Shown piece after piece: positions 15,239 to 23,780 of a DNA stretch of 64,000 bases. A program made the position numbers and the translations under genes. The stretch is from Mycobacterium sp. KBS0706 (GTDB taxonomy: Bacteria; Pseudomonadota; Alphaproteobacteria; DSM-16000; Inquilinaceae), in contig NZ_VCCH02000028.1 of assembly GCF_005938675.2 (NCBI RefSeq), positions 24,932 through 88,931 on the forward strand. The letters are read 5' to 3'. The number at the start of each line of letters is the position of its first letter. Within the stretch, counting starts at the first letter, position 1. Under the pieces are notes generated by a model, which had not been told where the DNA came from, ran no database searches, and worked only from the letters and a program-made list of their open reading frames with translations.

Positions 15239-16624
15239 ATGCGCCCCGGTTCCTCCCCCCATCTCCGTGACCTTGTTCCAACCCCTGCCGGTCGCTGTGC
15301 CGTTCCAGCGCTGGTCCAGGAATGGCTCGACCGCGACGATCTCCACGCCCGCAAGCCACCGGTCGTCGCCCAGCTCCTCGCCTGGCACCGCATCAATGTT
15401 CCCGGTGGCGAGCATGCCATTATTCTGAAGAACGCCAGTCTCCTGCCCAGGATTCTCGATTATGAGAACGCCCGCCAAGCGGCCCGCGGCGCTGCGGGGC
15501 ATCCCCATCGCCGGATCCTCGACCTCGAGCCGCTGCCGAGCCCGATCCCGCATATGCGCTTCGACCCGAGCCGGGTCCGCATCGGCCGGGGCTGGCGCCT
15601 GCAGTACAAGGGCATGCAAGGCTCCTTCCGTCTTCGACTGACCGACTCGCACCAGATTTTCTTGATCGCCTGGGGGCCCACCGCCAAGACCACCGAGATG
15701 GCGATCGGCACTCGCGCCGCCTTCGAGCTCCTGTACGAGCGGTTGGAGACCCGGCGCCGTCGGTTGCAGGTCAACGCTCCCAAGCGCGGCCTGTGGCGGC
15801 TCGACGACACCGAAGTCGGCAACCGTCGGGTGACGTTCTTCGAGCCCGCTGCGCTCGACGCTCCGAGCGCCCTCCGCTTCGCCAGCCACCCCGCGTACCC
15901 GGTCCTCGAGACCGATCTCCTCGATTTCTTTGGCAATATCGGCTGGTGGACCCGCTACAGCCAGCCGGGCATGCGCAAGGTCCTCATGGCCGGGCCGCCG
16001 GGGACCGGCAAGACCTCCATCGCCCTGGCGCTAGCCGCCAAGCTTCACCCGGGTTTCCTGGTCGTCCAGGCCCGCGACAGTGTCGACGTCGTCCATGCCG
16101 CTGAGCGCGCCGCCGCGGCCGGAAGGGCCACCATCATCCTCGCCGAAGAGATCGACATGTTCCGTCGCCCGGACGGCGAGGCCCTCAATTGGCTCGACGG
16201 CAGCGCCACCCCACGCAACCCCTCCGGCACCTATCTGATCGCCACAACCAACTATCCACGCTCGATCGATCCGCGGATCCTCCAGCGCCCCGGCCGCATC
16301 GACCGGATCTTCCGCGTCGGCGCTCTGAGGACCCGCGCCGCCGGCGACGTCGCTATTTCCTATCTCGGCGAGGATGCCGCCAACCTGTCAGCTCGGGAAC
16401 TTGGCCAGGTGCTCGACCGCACCACCCCGGCCGAGGTCCGCGAGATCATTAACCTGGCGCTGCGCTCGCTGCCGCCCGGCACTCCCCTCTCCCCCCAGCA
16501 TCTTGCCGAGACCCGCTCCGCCCTGAAGCAGAGCCTCGCCGGTGCCGTCGACCTTGGCGATGACGATCCCGAGTCCCGCGAGCGTCTGCATGACCAACTC
16601 GGCCCCATTGATGAGGAGGCCTGA
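15239..16624 (+). CDS. AAA+ ATPase, BCS1/FtsH-like central domain
   Basis: The 461-residue protein starts at ATG 15239. The first 200 residues are an unrecognised N-terminal domain. The AAA+ core has Walker A 'GPPGTGKTS' (residues 252-260), Walker B 'TIILAEEIDMF', sensor 1 'LIATTNYPRSID' and the arginine region 'ILQRPGRIDRIF'. Such single-ring ATPases remodel proteins or act as plasmid maintenance or assembly factors; the target is unknown. In the Walker B, 'EEID' replaces the commoner 'DEID'. It is the last large gene of the run starting at 14268. Confidence 0.75.
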   Translation: MRPGSSPHLRDLVPTPAGRCAVPALVQEWLDRDDLHARKPPVVAQLLAWHRINVPGGEHAIILKNASLLPRILDYENARQAARGAAGHPHRRILDLEPLPSPIPHMRFDPSRVRIGRGWRLQYKGMQGSFRLRLTDSHQIFLIAWGPTAKTTEMAIGTRAAFELLYERLETRRRRLQVNAPKRGLWRLDDTEVGNRRVTFFEPAALDAPSALRFASHPAYPVLETDLLDFFGNIGWWTRYSQPGMRKVLMAGPPGTGKTSIALALAAKLHPGFLVVQARDSVDVVHAAERAAAAGRATIILAEEIDMFRRPDGEALNWLDGSATPRNPSGTYLIATTNYPRSIDPRILQRPGRIDRIFRVGALRTRAAGDVAISYLGEDAANLSARELGQVLDRTTPAEVREIINLALRSLPPGTPLSPQHLAETRSALKQSLAGAVDLGDDDPESRERLHDQLGPIDEEA

Positions 16625-16628
16625 TGCG

Positions 16629-16808
16629 ATGCCGCCGGCCACCGCTGTCTGCCGCCGACCGTTCGTTGCCAACGCCCTCGACGTGTTCGGCGGCTTTGCC
16701 GGCATATTCTGCTGGGCTTGGTTCGTCGGCACGCGTCATTGTGTCGATGCTTCAAGGCATTGTTTCTGTGGAGCGACTGCACACCAGCCTTTGTGCCGGT
16801 GTGTCTAG
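16629..16808 (+). CDS. Possible small membrane protein
   Basis: A short frame follows the AAA+ stop with a GAGGAGG Shine-Dalgarno at 16613-16619. It would encode 59 residues with one hydrophobic segment ('VFGGFAGIFCWAWFVG') and several cysteines near the end. A competing ATG in another frame lies at 16624. The case rests only on the ribosome site and the hydrophobic stretch. Confidence 0.25.
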   Translation: MPPATAVCRRPFVANALDVFGGFAGIFCWAWFVGTRHCVDASRHCFCGATAHQPLCRCV

Positions 16809-17056
16809 GTTTGGGGTTCGTCTCGTTGCGGGCGCGAGGCGAATCCCCATACCATTCATGAATCCGCAACCGCGCATGAGGGGGCCGCCGATGATCCAGT
16901 AGCCCAGACAGAACGAACCCCGACCGAGAGGCCCGGCCGGGGGTTCACAAAGTTCAGTGCTCGCAACCCTGAATCTAAGCGAACCCCCACAAGCCGGTCA
17001 AGCGAAACCGATTCCTCGGCGCGGGACGACTCATCCTCAGATTCGGAGTGACCCGC

Positions 17057-18472
17057 ATGACCGCTGCTTCGCAGCCGGCAAACGATGGTCTGCACCCGCG
17101 ATCCAGGCCGACGGCTCAGAACAAGTTGGCTCTGCTTGACGCTTCGTGGGTGTGCCATCACTTGCCGGAGCTCGCTCACCTTACACAGGCCGACAAGGCC
17201 ATACTCTGTGCGCTCATCCGCCACATTGATCAGGGCAGCCTCGACGCAGGCCGAACGACCGTGTTCCCGTCGACGCTCTGCCTCGCCCTCGACACCGGAT
17301 ACACCGTGCGCCAGGTTGTGCGCTCGCTGGCCCGGCTCGAGACGTGCCAGCTGATCCGCCGGTTCACACAGCCGCGCTGGCGAACGGCGCACACTGATCT
17401 CTCCGGCTTCATGGCAGTCGCCGCCGACGCGCTGGAGGCACATGCACAGGAAAAGGATCGGCAGATTCAGACGGTCCGCCGGGGACCGATCGCCGTCCTC
17501 GTCGAGCCCGACATAGAGTCCTCCTCAGAGGACATTGAGTCCTCTCCAACAGAAACAGACATTGAACCAGAAATACCTGTCAAACAGAGTGACGCTCCGC
17601 GCGGTCGATTTCGTGGGCGGCCGGACTCGCCGGCCGCACCTCATCGCACCATCAAGCCCACCACCCACGCCAGCGCCGACGGCGAGGCCGCAAATTGCTC
17701 GCCAAGTCGAGCAGGCTTTTCCGCCGGCGCTGAAACGGGACCATCCATCCCGGCGGAAATGCCCCGCGCCGCGCTTGTGGCGGCGTGGGAGGCGGCCCCA
17801 ACGTTCCGCCGGCTGGTCGATGTCGACCAGCTGCACTCCGCTCCCGTCGAGGAGCTGGCGGCCGCCGTCGAGAGCGACTACCTGACGACGGTCACCGGGG
17901 TGCGCAATCCGCACCACATCTGGGCCTGGGCCGTGAACCGGCATGGCGTCCTCGGCGCCGTCCGCGGCTGGCTCGTTGCCTGCGACACTCCACCCTCGGC
18001 GGAGCGGCCCGATCGCAACCCCGGCGGCTGGTTCACGACCTTCGCCACGTCGGAGAAAGCCTGGGACCTGTCCCGCAACCTGCGCCAGATCGCCCGGGCG
18101 GCCAAGGCGGCTCCAGCTCCGGTGGCTGAGGAGGAGCCGCCAGCGGCGTCTCATGTGGCAGAGCAGAAACTCGAGGCCGGGCTGACGGCGCTCGATGCCG
18201 AGGCTTCTGCCAGCACTCTTGCCGCCTATCGCTCGGCCTGGATCAGCGCTCTCAGCCGGCGTGTCGGCAGTTTCCGCGCCGAGGCGGTCTGGAAGAGCTG
18301 GTTGAGCCAGGCCGAGGTGATCGGTGTCGATGATGATCGGTTGCAAATCCGGGTCAGGGGCAAGGCAACGCCGGGCCACCTGTTCCAGAATTTCGGCGAC
18401 GTTTGTCGTATCGCTGCCCAGGCCGTCGGCTATGACGGAGCGGATTTCAGCGCAGGTCTGGCGGTCCGATGA
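17057..18472 (+). CDS. Putative plasmid replication initiator (winged-helix N-terminus, DnaA-N-like C-terminus)
   Basis: The 471-residue protein starts at ATG 17057 (GTG 17048 is possible). The N-terminal 130 residues ('LTQADKAILCALIRHIDQGS', 'TVFPSTLCLALDTGYTVRQV', 'RSLARLETCQLIRRFTQPRW') form a winged helix like those in plasmid replication proteins. The middle is Ser/Pro/Glu-rich and probably disordered. The C-terminal 'AEAVWKSWLSQAEVIGVDDD' and 'RLQIRVRGKATPGHL' resemble a DnaA N-terminal domain. This architecture and the plasmid-like context suggest an origin-binding initiator, but it could be a transcription regulator. No clear iteron array was found beside it. Confidence 0.55.
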   Translation: MTAASQPANDGLHPRSRPTAQNKLALLDASWVCHHLPELAHLTQADKAILCALIRHIDQGSLDAGRTTVFPSTLCLALDTGYTVRQVVRSLARLETCQLIRRFTQPRWRTAHTDLSGFMAVAADALEAHAQEKDRQIQTVRRGPIAVLVEPDIESSSEDIESSPTETDIEPEIPVKQSDAPRGRFRGRPDSPAAPHRTIKPTTHASADGEAANCSPSRAGFSAGAETGPSIPAEMPRAALVAAWEAAPTFRRLVDVDQLHSAPVEELAAAVESDYLTTVTGVRNPHHIWAWAVNRHGVLGAVRGWLVACDTPPSAERPDRNPGGWFTTFATSEKAWDLSRNLRQIARAAKAAPAPVAEEEPPAASHVAEQKLEAGLTALDAEASASTLAAYRSAWISALSRRVGSFRAEAVWKSWLSQAEVIGVDDDRLQIRVRGKATPGHLFQNFGDVCRIAAQAVGYDGADFSAGLAVR

Positions 18473-18632
18473 ACGCCGGCGTTCTCGCCCGCCGAGGCGG
18501 GCCGTGGGGGCCGAGGGCTTCGCCCTTCTCTCCCCCGAAGCAGCTTCCGCCCAGCTGCCTCCCTTCGGTCGTGCAGCCGGTTCCCCGCGAAGCCGCTTCT
18601 CCCCTTCCATCCCACCGGTCGCCCGGCTCCGG

Positions 18633-18656
18633 GAAGCATGTTCACGAACATGCTTC
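18633..18656. promoter_or_regulatory. 24-bp palindrome, operator candidate
   Basis: GAAGCATGTTC (18633-18643), AC, GAACATGCTTC (18646-18656) is a perfect 11-bp inverted repeat with a two-base gap. It lies about 20 bases before the Shine-Dalgarno of the leader frame at 18677. It is a good operator candidate for a dimeric regulator controlling the genes from 18677 onward. Confidence 0.55.
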
Positions 18657-18676
18657 GCCTTCAACAGGAGGACTGG

Positions 18677-18727
18677 ATGGTCGACTTCAGTAAGTTCCGA
18701 GATTGCACGGCCACTGAGAGACGATGA
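18677..18727 (+). CDS. 16-residue leader peptide candidate
   Basis: ATG 18677 sits behind AGGAGG at 18665-18670. The frame encodes MVDFSKFRDCTATERR and stops at 18727, overlapping the ATG of the next gene (ATGA at 18724). This gives a short translated leader coupled to the downstream gene, after a strong palindrome. Confidence 0.4.
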   Translation: MVDFSKFRDCTATERR

Positions 18728-19032
18728 TGGGACGCAATTCGATGCCCACCTTGGGTGAGTGGCGGGACGGCAAGATGTACCGGTTCGCCATGCCCGGCGA
18801 CCAGCCTTGGTACGGCGACATGAACCGCGAGCTGATCTCGTTCGAGGTCCACACGACGACATTCGGCTCGCGCGGCTCTTCGGTGGAGTCCTCCATCCTC
18901 GCGACGGCCTGGGCGGACGGAGTAACCGAAATGCTCGCGGCCTTCTACAGCGCCGGGTACAGCAAGGGGCTTCGCGACGGCGAGGCGCAAGCCCGGCGCA
19001 ACATCCGGTTGGCGCTTGGGCTGCATGAGTGA
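18724..19032 (+). CDS. Small conserved-looking hypothetical protein
   Basis: The 102-residue product starts at ATG 18724 (or ATG 18727), coupled to the leader frame. It has a folded look: 'TLGEWRDGKMYRFAMPGDQP', 'MNRELISFEVHTTTFG' and a C-terminal helix 'VTEMLAAFYSAGYSKGLRDG'. No family is recognised. It is 12 bases from the next gene and probably co-transcribed with it. Confidence 0.55.
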   Translation: MMGRNSMPTLGEWRDGKMYRFAMPGDQPWYGDMNRELISFEVHTTTFGSRGSSVESSILATAWADGVTEMLAAFYSAGYSKGLRDGEAQARRNIRLALGLHE

Positions 19033-19044
19033 GGGAAGACAGCT

Positions 19045-19440
19045 ATGGGCATCAGATACGCCGTCTCCTATCTGCGCGAGCAGATCAAGGCCGCTCCCGA
19101 TACCCTCTACATCTTCGGGGACAACTTCGAGCGAAAGGGCTTCGGCGGCCAGGCGGCCGAAGCGCGCGGGGAGCCGAACGCTGTCGGCATTCCGACGAAG
19201 CGCGCTCCCTCGATGCGGCCGGACGCCTTCATGACGGATGCCGACCTGGAAAGGCTTCAGGCGGAGGCACGACTGGCGCTGGACCGGCTGCGCCGACACC
19301 TCGACGCCGGTGGCGATGTTGTCATGCCCGAAGCTGGGATCGGGACCGGTCTCGCCCAGATGGCGACACGGGCGCCGGCCTGCTGGGCCTGGCTGTGCGC
19401 CGAGCTCCGATCCCTTGGCATCGAGAATCCGGCTTCTTGA
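19045..19440 (+). CDS. Hypothetical protein with GDN/GGQA motif (DUF7831-like)
   Basis: The 131-residue product has a strongly patterned N-terminal half: 'TLYIFGDNFERKGFGGQAAE', 'RGEPNAVGIPTKRAPS' and 'VVMPEAGIGTGLAQMA'. This pattern (FGDN, G-x-GGQA, RGEPNAxGIPTK) recurs in plasmid- and phage-borne proteins and looks like a nucleotide- or ADP-ribose-binding fold. The biochemical role is not known to me. It forms a small operon with the gene at 18724. Confidence 0.65.
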   Translation: MGIRYAVSYLREQIKAAPDTLYIFGDNFERKGFGGQAAEARGEPNAVGIPTKRAPSMRPDAFMTDADLERLQAEARLALDRLRRHLDAGGDVVMPEAGIGTGLAQMATRAPACWAWLCAELRSLGIENPAS

Positions 19441-19732
19441 CCTGGGCGGTCTCGACGAGATGGGAGCGGTTGCGGGAGCCCGGCTCCTGGCATGGTGGGG
19501 GGAGCCCGGAGCCGGACTGCCGGAAGGCCGTATCGGTTGCGACCCTCAGGTGCATTGCGCTCCGATTTTGTGATCCGATCCAGGACCGACGGCCCCCCTT
19601 TTTTCAACCGTCACAGGTTGCACCGGGACGGTTCCCCAGGTGCCTTCGCCCTCCCGCATCGAGACGGCTCGGCTGCCGGCGCGGAACCGGAACGCGCTCC
19701 ACTCCGTAGGTCTGTCGAGGAGGTGCTCAGCC

Positions 19733-19915
19733 ATGACGAAGCGCGAGCTCATCGATACCGGCACCGACAAGCGCTATGTGCGCCGCAATGAAAAGGGCCA
19801 GTTCAAGGAGTCCGACGATGTCGGTCGGTCGTTGTCGCGGGATGTCCGAAAGAAGGCCAAGACGGTCTCGAAACCAGGCCAGGGCGACCGCGGCGACCGT
19901 CGCCGCACGAAGTAA
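19733..19915 (+). CDS. Small basic protein, paralogue of 25227-25409
   Basis: The 60-residue highly charged protein begins '[18 protein letters not shown]' and continues 'GQFKESDDVGRSLSRDVRKK' and '[11 protein letters not shown]'. A near-identical copy is at 25227. Such proteins recur beside LigD-type genes in alphaproteobacteria; the function is unknown. It has the composition of a nucleic-acid-binding or intrinsically disordered protein. An AGGAGG-like site lies just upstream (around 19717). Confidence 0.7.
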   Translation: MTKRELIDTGTDKRYVRRNEKGQFKESDDVGRSLSRDVRKKAKTVSKPGQGDRGDRRRTK

Positions 19916-19967
19916 GGATCACGAGTGGGCCCGCCCCGTCGCGGTCCGCGACAGGCCGGCATGGGCC

Positions 19968-20258
19968 ATGCCATCCGAAGGGGACCGTATCGAGGGCACG
20001 GGGGTGCTCTACAGTCCGCGGAGCGGGACAAGCTGGACGGGTCGATACCGCGTCGCCTCCCGCATCCGTCGCAATGCATCAGCCCATCGCCCCTACGGCG
20101 CCTTCCTCACCGACACCGACGTCGATATCGGCTATCTCGACGAGTTCATCGCTGGAGCGGACCTTTTGCTGCAGCTCGAAGATGGCCGGACGGTGAAGGT
20201 CAAGGTCGGGGGCATGGGCTACCGCAAGCTGGGGCTGTTCGGTGCCCGGATGCAGTGA
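19968..20258 (+). CDS. Small hypothetical beta-rich protein
   Basis: The 96-residue product is read from ATG 19968. It is mostly predicted beta: 'GVLYSPRSGTSWTGRYRVAS', 'PYGAFLTDTDVDIGYLDEFI' and 'LLLQLEDGRTVKVKVGGMGY'. Its shape suggests a small barrel, but no family is recognised. It ends 62 bases before the convergent helicase gene. Confidence 0.5.
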   Translation: MPSEGDRIEGTGVLYSPRSGTSWTGRYRVASRIRRNASAHRPYGAFLTDTDVDIGYLDEFIAGADLLLQLEDGRTVKVKVGGMGYRKLGLFGARMQ

Positions 20259-20320
20259 TTGTCCGGATCTCAAAAAGCGTGATTACGGTGACCGGCCCAG
20301 GTGAGCCCCGGCCGACTGTT

Positions 20321-22510
20321 TCAGCTCCACATTGCTCTCGCCTTGGCGCCAACATCGACGCGCGCCCGAGCGGCGTTCGGCCCCGCCGCCTGGGCGGCGA
20401 CGGCGCTGGACCAGGTTGAGACCTCGAACAATCCAAGGATCTGTGATGGGATGAAGCGCGTCCGCGGCGCGTAGACGTGCCGGTCGCCGCGCTTCACTTG
20501 ACTGTGAGTGTAGAATCGATGGGGCATGACCAGGTGCAGATCGTCCTTCGCCCGGGTCATGCCGACATGGAGAAGGCGGCGCTCCTCCTCGATCTCCTCC
20601 GTCGACCCGGTGCCGAGATCGGACGGAATGCAGCCATCGACCGCGTGCAGGATATGGACAGACCGGAATTCGCGGCCTTTGGCGCTGTGGATGGTGGACA
20701 AGATCAGGTAGTCGTCATCGAGCAACGGCGGCCCGGCCTGGTTGCCGGTCGCGTCCGGAGGATCCAGCGCCAGGTCGGTGAGGAACTCCGACCGCGAGGC
20801 GGAGCTGGTGGCGATCTGCGCCAGCTGGACCAGATCGGCCGCACGGATCTCGGCTTCCTCATGGATCCGTTCCAGGTGCGGCGCGTACCAGTGCTGGATC
20901 GCATCAAGCTCTGCTGGCCAGGCCAGGTCGCGATCGCGCAGGACGCGCATCAGGGCGGCCAAATCTGGCCAGGCTGCAGCCGCGGCTGCAGGTGGCTTTG
21001 CCCCGGCGAGCGCTGCAAAAGGCATCAGCGCCGATGCCATCTCGTCCAGCACCCGGCCGGAATGGGCCGGGCCGACGCCGGGCAGCAGCTGCAGAACCCG
21101 GAAGCCCGCCACGCGATCGCGCGGGTTCTCCGCCCAGCGGAGGACGGCCAGCAGGTCTTTGACGTGCGCGGAGTCGAGGAATTTCAGGCCGCCGAACTTG
21201 ACGAACGGAATGTTCCTCCGGACCAGCTCGACCTCGAGGGCGCTCGAATGGGTGGCGGTCCGAAACAGCACGGCCTGCTGCTTCAGCGGCACTCCGGCCT
21301 CGCGGTCTTCGAGCACGCGATCGGCGACATATCGGGCCTGCTCGATCTCGTCCGCGACAGTGACGAGCCGCGGCCGCTGCTCCGAGAGCCGCTCCGACCA
21401 CAGCTCCTTCGCATAGCGCTCTGGGGCCAGGTTGATGACCGCGTTCGCCGCCGCCAGGATCGGCTTCGTCGACCGATAGTTCCGGGCGAGCGTCAGCACC
21501 GTCGCTGGCGGCGCGAACAGCCCCGGGAAATCCAGGATGTTGCGGACCGTCGCGGCGCGGAAGCTGTAGATGGCCTGTGCATCGTCGCCGACCACCGTCA
21601 GGCCGCGGCCATCGGGCTTCAGCCCGGTCAGGATGGAGGCCTGCAGGCGATTGGTGTCCTGGTACTCATCGACCAGGACATAGTCGAACCGGCTCTGGAT
21701 CTCGGCCGCCAGGTCAGGATCCTCCATCGCTTGAGCCCAGTGCAGAAGCAGGTCGTCGTAGTCCAGCACCATCTGGGTTTGCTTGGCCTCGACGTAGGCG
21801 GCGAACAGCCTGCGGAGCTCGTCGCCCCAGCTGGCGCACCAGGGGAAGGTGCCCTTCAACACCTCGGCCAGCGGCAGCTGCGCGTTGACCACCCGGGAAT
21901 AGATCTCGAGGCAGGAGCGATTGGTCGGGAAACGCTCTTTTGTCGCGGATAACCCAAGCTCATGGCGGATCACGCCTATCAGGTCGGCCGAGTCTTCGCG
22001 GTCGTGAATCGAGAACGAGACGTCCAAGCCCAGCTGGTCGGCATGGTCGCGTAGCAGTCTGGAACCGATTCCGTGGAAGGTGCCCGCCCAAGCGAGCGTC
22101 GCGGCGGCACCCTCGCCCAGCGCCCGCGCGGCGATCCGCTCCGTCCGGCGTTTCATTTCGTCGGCCGCACGGCGAGAGAAGGTCAGCAGCAGGATCCGGA
22201 ACGGATCGGCGCCAGCCTCGATCAGCCGCACGACCCTGTGTGCCAGGGTGTTCGTCTTGCCGGTGCCCGCGCCGGCGATGACCAGGAGCGGCCCCGCGGG
22301 GTCGTCGCCAATGCCGAACTCGACGGCCGCGCGCTGTTCCGCGTTGAGCGTGTCCAGATAGGTCAGGGGCTGAGCGGTCGACTCGGCGGCGTTCATCCAA
22401 CCAGTCAGCATCATTCGCGGTTTGTTCGCAATGTGCTTGGGGGTCCAGTCGCGCTGCTGGTCTCGCCGTTTGCCGGTCACAAGCTTGGCTCGACTTGAAT
22501 TGTACCTCAC
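20321..22510 (-). CDS. UvrD/PcrA-type ATP-dependent DNA helicase
   Basis: The superfamily 1A helicase has up to 729 residues. Motif I 'IAGAGTGKTNT', 'LLLTFSRRAADEMKRR', motif II 'LVDEYQDTNRLQ', motif III 'GLTVVGDDAQAIYSFRAA', 'TLARNYRST' and motif VI 'LHVGMTRAKDDLHL' are intact. It unwinds duplex DNA 3' to 5' in repair. The GTG at 22510 overlaps the operator of the divergent toxin-antitoxin operon; internal starts at 22414, 22411 or 22396 ('MNAAESTAQ') leave the domain complete and are likelier. It lies in the repair region next to ligases and the mutasome. Confidence 0.85.
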   Translation of the reverse strand: MRYNSSRAKLVTGKRRDQQRDWTPKHIANKPRMMLTGWMNAAESTAQPLTYLDTLNAEQRAAVEFGIGDDPAGPLLVIAGAGTGKTNTLAHRVVRLIEAGADPFRILLLTFSRRAADEMKRRTERIAARALGEGAAATLAWAGTFHGIGSRLLRDHADQLGLDVSFSIHDREDSADLIGVIRHELGLSATKERFPTNRSCLEIYSRVVNAQLPLAEVLKGTFPWCASWGDELRRLFAAYVEAKQTQMVLDYDDLLLHWAQAMEDPDLAAEIQSRFDYVLVDEYQDTNRLQASILTGLKPDGRGLTVVGDDAQAIYSFRAATVRNILDFPGLFAPPATVLTLARNYRSTKPILAAANAVINLAPERYAKELWSERLSEQRPRLVTVADEIEQARYVADRVLEDREAGVPLKQQAVLFRTATHSSALEVELVRRNIPFVKFGGLKFLDSAHVKDLLAVLRWAENPRDRVAGFRVLQLLPGVGPAHSGRVLDEMASALMPFAALAGAKPPAAAAAAWPDLAALMRVLRDRDLAWPAELDAIQHWYAPHLERIHEEAEIRAADLVQLAQIATSSASRSEFLTDLALDPPDATGNQAGPPLLDDDYLILSTIHSAKGREFRSVHILHAVDGCIPSDLGTGSTEEIEEERRLLHVGMTRAKDDLHLVMPHRFYTHSQVKRGDRHVYAPRTRFIPSQILGLFEVSTWSSAVAAQAAGPNAARARVDVGAKARAMWS

Positions 22511-22538
22511 TTGATGCCATATTCGGCGTCAAGTGAGG
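22505..22538. promoter_or_regulatory. Operator palindrome of the Xre-RES operon
   Basis: CCTCACTTGATGCC (22505-22518) and GGCGTCAAGTGAGG (22525-22538) are inverted repeats with one mismatch and a 6-base spacer. The site ends 7 bases before the antitoxin ATG (22546) and covers the longest possible start of the divergent helicase. It is the expected binding site for autoregulation by the Xre-type antitoxin and may co-control the helicase. Confidence 0.65.
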
Positions 22539-22545
22539 TGAAGCC

Positions 22546-22983
22546 ATGACTGCTCTAGCCTTGTCGCCCGAAAGTCGCAGGATGCGGCCGCCGGTTCAGA
22601 CCTTTGCTGAAGAGGAGGGTCGGCGCCGCCTGACGCCGGCGGCGCTGACGGCGGTTCGCAACCTCGCCGTGGCGTGGAACGTCACCGTCGATCAGATCGC
22701 GGCGCTGCTCGGCGTGTCAACCAGCACCTGGGACCGGATCCGCTCCGGCTCGTGGCAGCAGTCCCTGTCGCAGGACCAGCTGACTCGAGTGTCTGCCCTG
22801 GTCGGGATCTACAAGGGGCTCCATCTGCTGTTCGCAGACGATATGGCCGATCGTTGGCCGCAGCTGCCGAACTCGGGACCTCTGTTCCAGAACCTGACCC
22901 CGGTCGAGACGATGCGGACGGGTGGCATTCCCGTCATGCTCGAAGTCCGCCGGTATGTCGACGCCCTGCGCGGCGGCCTCTGA
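22546..22983 (+). CDS. MbcA/ParS/Xre-type antitoxin (DUF2384)
   Basis: The 145-residue protein has an Xre-like helix-turn-helix ('NVTVDQIAALLGVSTSTWDR', about residues 45-64) and the C-terminal antitoxin region with 'LVGIYKGLHLLFADD', 'FQNLTPVETMRTGGIPVMLE' and 'VRRYVDALRGG'. Such proteins neutralise RES-domain toxins by covering the active site and repress their own operon. A RES gene follows 31 bases later and a palindrome precedes it. This is the standard order for RES-Xre modules. Confidence 0.85.
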   Translation: MTALALSPESRRMRPPVQTFAEEEGRRRLTPAALTAVRNLAVAWNVTVDQIAALLGVSTSTWDRIRSGSWQQSLSQDQLTRVSALVGIYKGLHLLFADDMADRWPQLPNSGPLFQNLTPVETMRTGGIPVMLEVRRYVDALRGGL

Positions 22984-23014
22984 TCCTCCATAGCCGCACC
23001 GCGGGAGCTTTTCG

Positions 23015-23710
23015 TTGGCTGATCTGTCCTACCCGGTCGAACGGCTCGCTCTTCAACGAACCGTTCGACTGGTCTCCACGGCGCGACTTCGAGATCCTGT
23101 CCTTCTAGGCTTGGTCGCAGGCGACCAGCTCGGTGACCTTGAAGAGATCGAGAGTGCGACCAGCGGCCGTCTGGTCGCCAAGCGGCAAGGCACGGATGGG
23201 ATCGCTGCGGACGAATTCATCGGCAGTCATCCCCATGCAAACTTCATCAACGCTGCCTTCGCCTACTTCCGGCCTCGGGCGCTGAACCGCTTCAACGGGC
23301 CGGGCCGCGGCGCATGGTACGCCGCTTTCACGACGGAGACCTGCCTGCGCGAGGTGGTTTGGCACATCACTCGCGAGCTCGACTATGTGCGGGAGTATCG
23401 CGCCGTGGTCGAGTATGCCGAGCTCTTCGCCAGCTTCGCCGGGGAGTTCATCGATCTCCGAGGGGTGACGCCGTCGCCGGCGTGCCTCGATCCGGATCCG
23501 GAGATCGGATACCCCCACGGGAACGCACTTGCCGATTCCGCTCGCGCCGCGGGCTACAACGGGATCATCTATCCCTCGGTGCGCGATCCCGAGGGAACTT
23601 GCCTCGTCGCCCTCTGGCCGCATGCGGTGCAGTCGGTTGCGCAGGGCGCTGTTTGGCGGGTTTCCTGGTCGGGAAATCGGGAACCCGATATCAGTCAAGC
23701 GACCGCCTAG
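23015..23710 (+). CDS. RES-domain toxin (NAD-degrading)
   Basis: The 231-residue product starts at TTG 23015 after a GGGAG site. The RES fold is visible: 'RFNGPGRGAWYAAFTTETCL' (Arg, Tyr/Phe region), 'REVVWHITRELDYV' (Glu region) and 'SARAAGYNGIIYPSVRDPEG' (Ser region). RES toxins are NAD phosphorylases or ADP-ribosyltransferase-like enzymes that deplete NAD. The module may act in plasmid maintenance or phage defence. The paired antitoxin is at 22546. Confidence 0.85.
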   Translation: MADLSYPVERLALQRTVRLVSTARLRDPVLLGLVAGDQLGDLEEIESATSGRLVAKRQGTDGIAADEFIGSHPHANFINAAFAYFRPRALNRFNGPGRGAWYAAFTTETCLREVVWHITRELDYVREYRAVVEYAELFASFAGEFIDLRGVTPSPACLDPDPEIGYPHGNALADSARAAGYNGIIYPSVRDPEGTCLVALWPHAVQSVAQGAVWRVSWSGNREPDISQATA

Positions 23711-23780
23711 GACGCGGCCACGGAGACGCTTTGCCCTACAGAGCTGCCATTCCGGGCACGTAAGCTCCGCCGGGTAGGGA

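Noticed and set aside
18469..18693. Possible 74-residue gene after the replication initiator
   Set aside because: It overlaps the initiator stop, but its Pro/Ser/Arg composition and the palindrome inside it look like intergenic sequence.
20477..21952. 491-codon plus-strand open frame opposite the UvrD-like helicase
   Set aside because: The helicase motifs on the minus strand are intact; this frame is a compositional shadow.
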